A stretch of 5,811 nucleotides of DNA from an uncultured Pseudomonas sp. (GTDB lineage: Bacteria > Pseudomonadota > Gammaproteobacteria > Pseudomonadales > Pseudomonadaceae): positions 1 to 5,811 of the forward strand of contig CALMID010000008.1 in assembly GCA_937863915.1 (NCBI GenBank). Reading direction: 5' to 3'. The position numbers and the translations under genes were made by a program. The notes under the pieces were generated by a model, which saw nothing but the letters and a program-made list of their open reading frames with translations, ran no database searches and was not told where the DNA came from. This document shows, in pieces, positions 1 to 5,811 of the stretch (position 1 is its first letter; each line of letters begins with the position of its first letter).

Positions 1-691
1 GCTGGGTCGGCTTGTCGAAGTAGAGCATCACGTTGCGGCAGAAGATGACGGCCAGTCCCGGCTCGATGGGCCAGCGCGGGTCAAGTAGGTTGATCTGCTG
101 GAACTCGATCAGCTCGCGCAGCTCGTCACGCACCCGCGCCATGCCTTCCTGGCGGCCCTTGCCGCGCAGAAAGAAGCGCTTCTTGCGAGTACTGGACAAC
201 TGGTCGATACGGTTCAGCGGATAGATGCCACGGGCGGCCGTCTGCAGCACGCCGGTGTCGATGTCCGAGGCGATGATCTGTACCGGTGGCCGCAGGCTGT
301 CGAAGGCTTCCATGGCGGTGATCGCCAGCGAGTAGGGTTCTTCGCCGGTGCTGGCGGCCGAACACCAGATGCGGATCGGGCCGTTGCGTCGTGGATGCTT
401 CTGCAGATACTCGGCCAGCGCTTCAAAGTGATGGCTCTCGCGGAAAAACGAGGTGAGGTTGGTGGTCAGCGCATTGACGAACTCCTGCCATTCCTCATCG
501 TGCTGTTGCAGGTGCTCGAAATAGGCGCTGAAGCTATCCAGACCAAGTGCGCGCAGCCGCCTGGCGAGGCGGCTGTAAACCATCTGGTCCTTGCTTTCCG
601 AGAGGCTGATGCCCGAGCGCTGATAAAGCAGGCGGCGTACCTGCTGGAAATCCTCGGCGCGATAGTGAAACTCGCGTACTTCTTCAGCCAT
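1..691 (-). CDS. cheR: Chemotaxis protein methyltransferase CheR (3' end beyond the window)
   Basis: CheR transfers methyl groups from S-adenosylmethionine to glutamates in the receptor's methylation helices, giving adaptation in the cytoplasm. I translated it by hand: 230 full codons from ATG at 691-689, open at the left edge. The family is usually about 270-290 residues, so roughly 40-60 C-terminal residues are missing. The N-terminal helical domain includes NLTSFFRESHHF (78-89). The SAM pocket shows CSAASTGEEPYS (110-121) and ASDID (141-145), and FCRNVMLYFD (217-226) is the typical late motif. The beta-subdomain segment RGKGRQEGMARVR (176-188) matches the RGxGxxxGxxRVR pattern of CheR proteins that dock on a receptor C-terminal pentapeptide, as in E. 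coli. The receptor gene just upstream encodes such a pentapeptide. GGGGAG lies five bases before the ATG and supports this start. Identity is certain. The match to the Che2-type CheR2 of Pseudomonas is inference from gene order. Confidence 0.97.
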   Translation of the reverse strand, partial: MAEEVREFHYRAEDFQQVRRLLYQRSGISLSESKDQMVYSRLARRLRALGLDSFSAYFEHLQQHDEEWQEFVNALTTNLTSFFRESHHFEALAEYLQKHPRRNGPIRIWCSAASTGEEPYSLAITAMEAFDSLRPPVQIIASDIDTGVLQTAARGIYPLNRIDQLSSTRKKRFFLRGKGRQEGMARVRDELRELIEFQQINLLDPRWPIEPGLAVIFCRNVMLYFDKPTQ

Positions 692-696
692 ACCGG

Positions 697-702
697 CTCC
701 CC
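697..702 (-). promoter_or_regulatory. Ribosome binding site of cheR
   Basis: The minus strand reads GGGGAG five bases before the cheR ATG. It lies in the 69-bp gap after the receptor gene, downstream of the intercistronic hairpin, so cheR can be initiated independently rather than only by coupling. Confidence 0.8.
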
Positions 703-721
703 TGCGATGCTGAGTGTGCAA

Positions 722-751
722 GCCCGGCACCGCGGTTTAGCGGCGCCGGGC
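722..751 (-). promoter_or_regulatory. Intercistronic 12-bp hairpin between receptor gene and cheR
   Basis: Arms at 722-733 and 740-751 are inverted repeats around a 6-base loop. On the plus strand there is one A-C mismatch, but in the minus-strand transcript it becomes a G-U pair, so the RNA stem is 12 bp without interruption and very GC-rich. Only two U residues follow the stem, so it is not a standard intrinsic terminator. It could be a weak attenuator, a block to 3' exonuclease, or a processing site that sets cheR mRNA below or apart from receptor mRNA. The structure is visible directly; the function is inferred. Confidence 0.6.
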
Positions 752-760
752 TGCGGTGCT

Positions 761-3517
761 TCAGAACTGCTCCCATTCATCGTCGTGGCTGCTGGCGCGT
801 GGCAGTGCCTGGCGCTGGACCCGTTCGTTGCGCTGCGGCGGCTCGTTGCGCGATGGCAGGCTGGCGGGGCGTGCCGCCGGCGCGGCCAAAGCCGGACGCT
901 GGCTGGCGTGTTCAAACTTGAAGATGCCCACGGCCTCGGTCATGGCTGCCGCCTGATCCAGCAGTGATTCGGCAGCGGCGGCAGCCTCTTCCACCAGCGC
1001 CGCATTCTGCTGGGTCATCTCGTCCATCTGGCTGACGGCGCCGTTGACCTCCTCGATCCCTGTGCTCTGCTCGGCGGAGGCAGCAGCAATCTCGGCCATG
1101 ATGTCGGTGACACGTTTGATCGCCGTGACGATCTCGCTCATGGTCTTGCCGGCCTGGGCTACCAGGGTGTTGCCGGTCTCGACCTTGTCCACCGAGTCGG
1201 AAATCAGTGTCTTGATTTCCTTCGCGGCGGCTGCCGAGCGCTGTGCCAGGTTGCGGACTTCCGCGGCCACCACGGCAAATCCGCGTCCCTGCTCGCCGGC
1301 ACGGGCGGCTTCGACGGCGGCGTTGAGGGCGAGGATGTTGGTCTGGAAGGCGATGCCGTCGATCACGCCGATGATGTCGGAGATCTTGCGCGAGGATTCG
1401 TTGATCGAGGACATGGTGTGCACCACCCGCTCGACCAGCTGGCCGCCGTCGCTGGCCACTTCCGAGGCGTTCATCGCCAGGGAGTTGGCCTGGCGGGCGT
1501 TGTCGGCATTGAGCTTCACCGTGCTGGTCAGCTCTTCCATGCTCGACGCGGTTTCTTCCAGGCTGGAGGCCTGCTCCTCGGTACGCGAGGACAGGTCGGT
1601 GTTGCCCACGGAAATCTCGTTGGCGGCGGTGTAGATGGTGTCGGCACCTTCGCGGATCTGCCCGAGCATGCGTGACAGGCTGATGGCCGTTTCGTTGGAG
1701 AAGTCCTTCAACTGGCCGAAGGTGCCCTGGTACTCGTCGGTGATGCGCTGGGTCAGGTCGCCCTGGGCCAGGGCGCCGAGCATGCGCACGACGTCCTGCA
1801 GGCCCTTGTCGGCGGTTTCCACCAGCTGGTTGAGGCCGGTGGCTAGGTTGAGCAGGAAGCCATGCTTATCGCGCAGGTCCAGGCGGCGAGTGAAGTCGCC
1901 TGCGGCGGCGGCAGTCACCACGTCGGCCACTTCGCGCTCGACGGCGACCTCGACGGTGCGGTCATTCCACTCGACCACTGCGCCGAGGCGTTCACCGCTC
2001 TCGCTGATGACCGGGTTGGCGGCCAGAGCGAAGGTTCGTCCACCAACTTCGATCTGCGCGCGGTAGGTGCTGGTGAAGGTGGCCAGCAGGTGTTTCTGGT
2101 GTTCCGGGTTCTTGTGGAACTGGTCGATCGAGCCACCCAGCAGGCGGCTGGCGTCGAAGCTCGGCAGGGCCTTGCGCAGGTCGCTCTCGGCGTTCTGCAT
2201 CATCGCTTTGACGGTGTGGTTCATGTAGATGATGTTGCGCTCGTTGTCGGCAATCATCACGTTGCTGCTGACATTGTCGAGGGCAATCTTGATCCGTGCG
2301 TTCTCGGCAGCCAGGGCCAGCTCGCGTTCGCGCACGGCCAGCTCGGCGGTCATGTCCTTCCACTCGACCACGGTACCGATACGCTTGCCGCTGTCGAGGA
2401 TCGGGTTGACGATCAGGTCGAAGGTGCGCCCGCCGATGACCAGACGGGTCTGGTAGGTCTGCAGCAGGCGGTCGAGCAGGCCGCGCTGGTGTGCCGGGTT
2501 CTTGTGGAAGATGTCGATATTGCTGCCGAGGATGCTCTTGGCGTCGAAGCTTGGCAGTTGCGCGCGCAGGTCGCCTTCGGCGGTCTGGAACATCGTCTGC
2601 AGCGCATTGTTGGTGTAGATGATGTTGTAGCCGGCGTCGGCGACCATGATGTTGGTCGCGGCCACGTCCAGAGCCTGACGGATGCGCAGGCTGGCCTGGG
2701 CATTGCGCTTGGTGTCGGCGAACTCGAAGCCGAGGCGGGTTTGCAGGCGCTTCAGCGCCAGACGCATCTGTGCCAGCTGGTCATGGCCGCTGGCTTCGAC
2801 GATGCCGTCGAAGTTGGCCTGGGCGAAACGCTCCAAATGCTCACTGGCATTTTCCAGTGACTGGCTGAGCGTGCTGCTCAGGCGCAGACCGCCGATCAGG
2901 GTCAGCAGCAGGATGGCCACCGGCACCGCCAGCAGAGCCGGGTTGCCGCTGTTGGCCGCCGCTGCCGCCGCGAGGGTGGCCAGCACGCTGCCGAGGCCGA
3001 GCAGGGCAAACTTGCTGCCCAGGCTGAGGCGTTCTGTCAGTCGCTTGAGGCTGCTCAGCAGGCCGAGCTTGACCCCCTTGCCTTCGCGGATTTCCCAGCC
3101 TTTGGCCTTGCCGTCACGGAACAGCTGATACAGCTGCTCGGCGGCCTGCACCTGTTCGCGGCTGGGACGGGTACGCACCGACATGTAGCCCACCACCGAG
3201 TTGCCTTCGCGAATTGGCGTGGCATTGGCGATCACCCAGTAGAAGCTGCCGTCCTTGCAGCGGTTCTTGACCATGCCGGTCCAGGGCCGCCCTGCCTTGA
3301 GGGTAGCCCACAGGTCGGCGAAGGCAGCTTCCGGCATGTCCGGGTGGCGCACGATGTTGTGCGGCTCGCCGATCAGCTCGGCCTCGGTGAAACCGCTGGC
3401 TTCGAGGAAGTCGTCGTTGACGAAGGTGAGGCGACCTTTCAGGTCGGTGCGCGAGACGATGGTCATGCCATCGCGCAGGACGAATTCCTGATTGGTGATG
3501 GGCAGGTTGGTACGCAT
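761..3517 (-). CDS. Aer-like multi-PAS methyl-accepting chemoreceptor with CheR-docking tail
   Basis: A 918-residue chemoreceptor, probably sensing oxygen or redox state and controlling the CheA-CheW complex encoded upstream. PAS1 (about 10-120) closely resembles E. coli Aer, including RHPDMP (57-62), N34, W79 and N85, at the same residue numbers as in Aer as I recall it; this predicts FAD binding. A hydrophobic anchor follows, with two segments at about 168-188 and 193-212 joined by a short loop, so most of the protein should be cytoplasmic. A weak HAMP-like helix region (213-265) leads to two tandem PAS domains (281-395 and 411-526) that are about half identical. Two HAMP-like units follow (about 527-569 and 571-620). 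Methylation helix 1 has TEEQASSLEET, with E648, E655 and E662 aligning to Tsr sites. The hairpin tip (714-772) is almost Tsr. A Pro/Ala/Arg/Gln-rich tail (872-913) ends in EWEQF. The start is supported by AAGGAG five bases upstream and by the Aer-like N terminus. The ligand and cofactors are not proven. Confidence 0.96.
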   Translation of the reverse strand: MRTNLPITNQEFVLRDGMTIVSRTDLKGRLTFVNDDFLEASGFTEAELIGEPHNIVRHPDMPEAAFADLWATLKAGRPWTGMVKNRCKDGSFYWVIANATPIREGNSVVGYMSVRTRPSREQVQAAEQLYQLFRDGKAKGWEIREGKGVKLGLLSSLKRLTERLSLGSKFALLGLGSVLATLAAAAAANSGNPALLAVPVAILLLTLIGGLRLSSTLSQSLENASEHLERFAQANFDGIVEASGHDQLAQMRLALKRLQTRLGFEFADTKRNAQASLRIRQALDVAATNIMVADAGYNIIYTNNALQTMFQTAEGDLRAQLPSFDAKSILGSNIDIFHKNPAHQRGLLDRLLQTYQTRLVIGGRTFDLIVNPILDSGKRIGTVVEWKDMTAELAVRERELALAAENARIKIALDNVSSNVMIADNERNIIYMNHTVKAMMQNAESDLRKALPSFDASRLLGGSIDQFHKNPEHQKHLLATFTSTYRAQIEVGGRTFALAANPVISESGERLGAVVEWNDRTVEVAVEREVADVVTAAAAGDFTRRLDLRDKHGFLLNLATGLNQLVETADKGLQDVVRMLGALAQGDLTQRITDEYQGTFGQLKDFSNETAISLSRMLGQIREGADTIYTAANEISVGNTDLSSRTEEQASSLEETASSMEELTSTVKLNADNARQANSLAMNASEVASDGGQLVERVVHTMSSINESSRKISDIIGVIDGIAFQTNILALNAAVEAARAGEQGRGFAVVAAEVRNLAQRSAAAAKEIKTLISDSVDKVETGNTLVAQAGKTMSEIVTAIKRVTDIMAEIAAASAEQSTGIEEVNGAVSQMDEMTQQNAALVEEAAAAAESLLDQAAAMTEAVGIFKFEHASQRPALAAPAARPASLPSRNEPPQRNERVQRQALPRASSHDDEWEQF
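764..778 (-). other. C-terminal CheR-docking pentapeptide EWEQF of the receptor
   Basis: The last five codons before the receptor stop encode Glu-Trp-Glu-Gln-Phe (914-918), preceded by an acidic HDD and a flexible Pro/Ala/Arg/Gln-rich linker of about 40 residues. Known tethers are NWETF in E. coli Tsr/Tar and GWEEF in P. aeruginosa Aer2/McpB, which recruits CheR2. The aromatic W and terminal F are both kept. This tail should tether the CheR encoded by the next gene. Confidence 0.85.
1940..2677 (-). repeat. Tandem duplicated PAS domains inside the receptor
   Basis: Residues 281-395 and 411-526 are two copies of one PAS type. A hand alignment gives about 61 identities in 115 positions with one single-residue gap. 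Shared blocks include LPSFDA, FHKNP-HQ, GGRTF and VVEW-D-T. The copies are divergent at the protein level, which indicates an old duplication kept under selection rather than a recent repeat. Both carry FH (H338, H468) and the later HQ (H343, H473), and a Trp in the last strand (W386, W517). Confidence 0.85.
2882..3016 (-). other. Membrane anchor of the receptor
   Basis: Residues 168-212 are hydrophobic: a first stretch rich in Leu and Ala (168-188), a break at NSGNP (189-193), then LLAVPVAILLLTLIGGL (195-211). The position matches the membrane anchor of E. coli Aer (about 166-204, from memory). It would form a hairpin with a very short outside loop, so there is no large periplasmic ligand domain. 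Confidence 0.75.
3158..3490 (-). other. Aer-type FAD-binding PAS domain of the receptor
   Basis: Residues 10-120 show the Aer signature PHNIVRHPDMPEAAFADLW (52-70) and PWTGMVKN (78-85), with YWVIANATPI (93-102) and GYMSVRTRPS (110-119). N34, R57, H58, D60, W79 and N85 fall at the Aer positions implicated in FAD binding and signalling. FAD binding is inferred from the family. Confidence 0.85.
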
Positions 3518-3522
3518 GTGTG

Positions 3523-3528
3523 CTCCTT
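3523..3528 (-). promoter_or_regulatory. Ribosome binding site of the receptor gene
   Basis: The minus strand reads AAGGAG five bases before the ATG at 3517. It is the strongest Shine-Dalgarno match in the window and fixes the receptor start. Confidence 0.88.
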
Positions 3529-3531
3529 GGC

Positions 3532-3630
3532 TCAGGCCGAGAAAACGACAGGGCAGGCGCGGCGCAGTTGGGCTGCAGGCAGGTGCGCTGGGGGATGGTT
3601 CCGGGTGTTGCAGGCAGTGTGGTTGTTCAT
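3532..3630 (-). CDS. Possible 32-residue small ORF between cheW and the receptor gene
   Basis: An ATG at 3630-3628 overlaps the cheW TGA in the ATGA arrangement typical of translational coupling. The frame runs 32 codons to a TGA at 3534-3532, ending 14 bases before the receptor ATG and just before its Shine-Dalgarno site. GAGGG lies nine bases upstream of the ATG, inside the end of cheW. About three quarters of third codon positions are G or C. The peptide begins [16 protein letters not shown] and contains two Cys (7 and 26), with no family I recognise and no membrane segment. It fills nearly the whole 109-bp gap. It may be a real micro-protein, a coupling leader that keeps ribosomes moving from cheW to the receptor start, or chance. 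No promoter or terminator is seen in this gap. I consider it unproven. Confidence 0.22.
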   Translation of the reverse strand: MNNHTACNTRNHPPAHLPAAQLRRACPVVFSA

Positions 3631-4115
3631 GTGTCGCTGCCCTCGTTGAGCAGGGCCATTTCCTGGCTGCTCATCAGTTGCTCGATGTTGACCAGAATCA
3701 GCATGCGTTCCTCGACGGTCGCCAGGCCCATCAGGTATTGGGTGTCGAAGCTGCCACCAAACTCCGGGGCCGGCTTGATCTCATTGGGCGTCAGCGCCAG
3801 CACATCGGAGACGGAGTCCACGACGATGCCGACGATGCGGTTGAGGACATTGAGAATGATCACCACGGTGAACGGGTCGTAGGTCACCGAGGGCAGGTTG
3901 AATTTGATGCGCAGGTCGACGATCGGCACGATGGCGCCGCGCAGGTTGATCACGCCCTTGATGAACGCCGGGCTGTTGGCAATCGCCGTGACCTGGTCGT
4001 AGCCGCGGATTTCCTGCACACGCAGGATGTCGATGGCGTACTCCTCGCTGCCCAGGGTGAAGGTGAGGAACTCCTGCACCGGTTCGCTGCTGTTGTTGTC
4101 ACTCGCTGGATTCAT
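3627..4115 (-). CDS. cheW: Chemotaxis coupling protein CheW
   Basis: CheW links chemoreceptor tips to the P5 domain of CheA in the cytoplasmic signalling array. The 162-residue product is a single CheW domain of normal length. It shows [22 protein letters not shown] (15-36, the first SH3-like strands) and [18 protein letters not shown] (52-69, the family hallmark). VVDSVSDVL (98-106) and the late [10 protein letters not shown] (138-147) complete the domain. The ATG lies 17 bp inside the end of cheA, and GGAGAG is seven bases upstream, within cheA codons, so translation is probably coupled to cheA. CheA P5, also in this window, is a paralogous fold, but this gene has no kinase or receiver part. 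Nothing is truncated. Confidence 0.97.
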   Translation of the reverse strand: MNPASDNNSSEPVQEFLTFTLGSEEYAIDILRVQEIRGYDQVTAIANSPAFIKGVINLRGAIVPIVDLRIKFNLPSVTYDPFTVVIILNVLNRIVGIVVDSVSDVLALTPNEIKPAPEFGGSFDTQYLMGLATVEERMLILVNIEQLMSSQEMALLNEGSDT

Positions 4116-5811
4116 TGACTAGCTCTCCATGACTGGCCAGGCGCGGCAGGGCGTCGACGTCGAGAATCAGGGCGACGCTGCCATCACCCATGATGGTGGC
4201 GCCGGTGATGCCGTCGATGCGGCGGAAGTTCTGTTCCAGACTCTTGATCACCACCTGCTGCTGGCCAACCAGGTCGTCGACCAGCAGAGCGAACTTGCGC
4301 CCTTCGGCCTCGAGAATCAGCACAATGGCCTCCCAGGGCGCGGGCGATTCGTCTTCCAGGTTGAGCAGGCTGTGCAGGCTGAGCAGGGTCAGGTATTCGC
4401 CGCGCACGCGGATCACCGTACGCTGGCTGCCCCGCATGCTGCGGATATCTTCGGCCTTGGGTTGCAGCGACTCGATGATGTACGTCAGCGGAATCACGTA
4501 GTGCACCGTGCCGGCTGCGACGATCATGCCGTCGAGGATGGCCAGGGTCAGCGGCAGGCGAATGGTGATGCGGGTGCCGTGGCCGGCCAGCGATTCGATG
4601 TCGATGCGCCCGCCGATGGCGGAGATGTTGCGCCGCACCACGTCCATGCCGACGCCGCGTCCGGACAGGTCGGTGACCACCTCGGCGGTGGAGAAGCCGG
4701 GCATGAAGATCAGTTGCCAGACCTCGCTGTCGGGCATCTCGTCGCTGACGGCCATGCCTTGCTCGCGGGCTTTGGCGAGGATCTTGTCGCGGGCCAGGCC
4801 TTTGCCGTCGTCATTGATCTCGACCACGATGCGGCCGCCCTGGTGGTAGGCGGACAGGCGCACGGTGCCATGCTCGGGCTTGCCGGCGGCAAGACGCTCG
4901 GCCGGCATCTCGATGCCGTGGTCGACACTGTTGCGGATGATGTGGGTGAGCGGGTCGGTGAGTTTCTCGATCACGCCCTTGTCCAGCTCGGTGTGCTCGC
5001 CCTGGAGGATCAGTTCGACCTTCTTGCCCAGCTTGCTGGCGGTGTCGCGCACCACGCGGGGGAAGCGGTTGAAGATGAAGCTGATCGGCAGCATGCGGAT
5101 CGACATCACCGATTCCTGCAGCTCGCGGGTGTTGTGTTCCAGCTGGCTGAGGGCCTGGTTGATCTTTTCGAAGACCGCCGGGTCGAGGCCGGCGGTGAGC
5201 TGGGCGAGCATGGCCTGGGTGATCACCAGTTCGCCGACCTGATTGATCAGGCTGTCGATCTTTTCCACGCTGACGCGGATCGAGCTGGATTCACTGTCGC
5301 CGGCGGGACGCGGCGCTGCCGGCGGGCTGCCAGCGGCGCGCCGATCGGTGCTGCGGCGGTCGCCACTGCGACGGTCCTCTGCGGGGGCGTTGCTGTCGCT
5401 GACCGGTGCTGCGACTGTCGCGATGACCGGGCTGCCGGGCGCCTTGGCGTAGACGCCATAGCTGGGGGTTTCCACGGCCATTTCGGGAAGCTCGACGGGA
5501 GCGCCGGGCTGTTCGTCGAAGAAGCCGAAGGCATCTTCTGTGGGGCTGGCGGTCGCTGTCTCAAACAGACCGTAGGCTTCGTCGGGCGTGGGCGCGCTGA
5601 CTGGCTCCGGAGCGCCCGGCTGATCATCGAAGAAGCCGAACGTGTCGTCGCCTGAGGTCTCCGCTGGCAGGTCGTCAAAGAAACCGAAGGCTTCGTCTTC
5701 AGTCTGCGCTGCCGGTTCGTCGAACAGGCCATAGGCGCTGTCCTCGGTCGCGGCGACCGGCATGGCGGACTGGCTGTCGATCAGCGCCTGCAGGCGTGCC
5801 ACGGTGCCTTC
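4099..5811 (-). CDS. cheA: Chemotaxis histidine kinase CheA (5' end beyond the window)
   Basis: CheA autophosphorylates a His in its P1 domain under receptor control and passes phosphate to CheY and CheB. The frame is open at the right edge, so 570 codons are visible and the P1 domain is outside. Counting from the first visible codon, residues 27-125 are a Pro/Ala/acidic linker with repeated YGLFD/FGFFD motifs, and residues 146-160 carry a DRR repeat. The P3 dimerisation helices cover about 177-245 ([18 protein letters not shown], then [20 protein letters not shown]). The P4 ATPase has the N box [12 protein letters not shown] (284-295), G1 DDGKGL (334-339), G2 GRGVGMDVV (384-392) and GHGT (410-413). 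P5, the CheW-like domain, runs from about 428 to the end. No receiver domain follows P5, so this is not a hybrid CheA. A GTG at 5802 is not the start, because the frame continues upstream and P1 is required. It overlaps cheW by 17 bp. All visible catalytic motifs are intact. Confidence 0.97.
   Translation of the reverse strand, partial: EGTVARLQALIDSQSAMPVAATEDSAYGLFDEPAAQTEDEAFGFFDDLPAETSGDDTFGFFDDQPGAPEPVSAPTPDEAYGLFETATASPTEDAFGFFDEQPGAPVELPEMAVETPSYGVYAKAPGSPVIATVAAPVSDSNAPAEDRRSGDRRSTDRRAAGSPPAAPRPAGDSESSSIRVSVEKIDSLINQVGELVITQAMLAQLTAGLDPAVFEKINQALSQLEHNTRELQESVMSIRMLPISFIFNRFPRVVRDTASKLGKKVELILQGEHTELDKGVIEKLTDPLTHIIRNSVDHGIEMPAERLAAGKPEHGTVRLSAYHQGGRIVVEINDDGKGLARDKILAKAREQGMAVSDEMPDSEVWQLIFMPGFSTAEVVTDLSGRGVGMDVVRRNISAIGGRIDIESLAGHGTRITIRLPLTLAILDGMIVAAGTVHYVIPLTYIIESLQPKAEDIRSMRGSQRTVIRVRGEYLTLLSLHSLLNLEDESPAPWEAIVLILEAEGRKFALLVDDLVGQQQVVIKSLEQNFRRIDGITGATIMGDGSVALILDVDALPRLASHGELVNESSE
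4123..4128 (-). promoter_or_regulatory. Ribosome binding site of cheW inside cheA
   Basis: The minus strand reads GGAGAG seven bases before the cheW ATG. It lies within the last codons of cheA, which suggests coupled expression of kinase and coupling protein. Confidence 0.75.
5332..5376 (-). repeat. Three-copy DRR pentad in the CheA linker
   Basis: The segment encodes [15 protein letters not shown], three five-residue units in tandem, between the acidic repeat array and the P3 helices. It is strongly basic with regularly placed Asp, in contrast to the acidic region before it. It is probably disordered linker; a role in contacting the membrane or an acidic partner is only a possibility. Confidence 0.75.
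5443..5733 (-). repeat. YGLFD/FGFFD motif array in the CheA linker
   Basis: Five good copies of an acidic-aromatic hexapeptide occur: YGLFDE (5716-5733), FGFFDD (5671-5688), FGFFDD (5623-5640), YGLFET (5557-5574) and FGFFDE (5512-5529). A sixth, degenerate copy is YGVYAK (5443-5460). Copy-to-copy spacing is 15, 16, 22, 15 and 23 residues. Each good copy is preceded by Asp or Glu, and QPGAP follows two of them. The surroundings are Pro, Ala, Thr and Glu-rich and likely disordered. The array lies where the P2 domain or its linkers would lie, so the copies may be short docking motifs for CheY, CheB or another partner; that is inference. Confidence 0.85.

Noticed and set aside
722..751. Hairpin as a rho-independent terminator
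   Set aside because: Only two U residues follow the stem in the transcript and cheR belongs to the same functional set, so full termination here is unlikely.
466..915. 149-codon minus-strand frame spanning the end of the receptor gene and the start of cheR
   Set aside because: It is out of frame with both real genes and crosses the cheR start and the hairpin. Its translation shows no family signature.
395..967. 190-codon plus-strand frame across the receptor-cheR junction
   Set aside because: It is opposite two confident genes, with no domain and no convincing start signal.
1862..2860. 332-codon open frame on the plus strand opposite the receptor gene
   Set aside because: It has the same shadow composition (Val, Glu, Asp, Gln-rich), no domain, and lies opposite the well-defined PAS region.
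3574..3617. Nine-base direct repeat (TGCAGGCAG at 3574-3582 and 3609-3617), 35 bp apart, in the cheW-receptor gap
   Set aside because: It is too short and GC-rich to be distinguished from chance. It could be a regulator site, but there is no second line of evidence.
3518..3626. Internal promoter (sigma-70, sigma-54 or flagellar sigma-28) before the receptor gene
   Set aside because: I saw no convincing -35/-10, -24/-12 or flagellar promoter pair in the 109 bp.
4129..5655. 508-codon open frame on the plus strand opposite cheA
   Set aside because: It is the antisense shadow of a GC-rich coding region. Its product is Asp/His/Ala/Val-rich with no recognisable domain, while the minus frame has the full set of CheA motifs.
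5512..5733. Repeated 18-base units resembling a CRISPR or other DNA repeat array
   Set aside because: The units differ at many bases, mostly synonymous positions, and keep the cheA frame with irregular spacing. The repetition is at protein level.
5800..5802. GTG as the start of CheA
   Set aside because: The reading frame continues upstream to the window edge (Glu-Gly-Thr before this codon), and the P1 phosphotransfer domain every CheA needs is not in the window.

Overview
The window holds the middle of a chemotaxis signalling operon, entirely on the minus strand and read from right to left: the 3' part of cheA (kinase), cheW (coupling protein), a large multi-PAS methyl-accepting chemoreceptor, and the 5' part of cheR (receptor methyltransferase). 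GC content is high, third codon positions are mostly G or C, Shine-Dalgarno sites are strong, and the protein sequences look like those of Pseudomonas and related gamma- or beta-proteobacteria. No mobile element, RNA gene, CRISPR array or sign of recent transfer is visible.

Layout, in transcription order. cheA fills 4099-5811 and its reading frame is open at the right edge, so its P1 phosphotransfer domain lies outside. cheW (3627-4115) overlaps the end of cheA by 17 bp. A 109-bp gap follows; it contains a possible 32-codon small ORF whose ATG overlaps the cheW stop as ATGA. The chemoreceptor gene (761-3517, 918 aa) comes next. After a 69-bp gap with a strong 12-bp hairpin comes cheR, which starts at 691 and runs off the left edge. 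No gene-free stretch reaches 300 bases.

How the parts work together. The order cheA-cheW-receptor-cheR resembles, from memory, the Che2 (F7-class) cluster of Pseudomonas aeruginosa, where cheD and cheB follow cheR and cheY precedes cheA; those flanking genes are a prediction here. The receptor signalling tip is very close to E. coli Tsr (36-heptad class). The receptor ends in EWEQF, a CheR-docking pentapeptide of the xWxxF type. The neighbouring CheR carries the RGxGxxxGxxRVR beta-subdomain segment seen in pentapeptide-dependent CheR proteins, so the two look like a dedicated pair.

The most notable points are three. The receptor joins an E. coli Aer-like FAD PAS domain and membrane anchor to two tandem PAS domains that carry His and Trp positions suggestive of Aer2-type heme PAS domains. 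The CheA linker contains five or six copies of an acidic-aromatic motif (YGLFD/FGFFD), followed by a DRR-rich basic repeat. The cheW-receptor gap holds a candidate micro-ORF.
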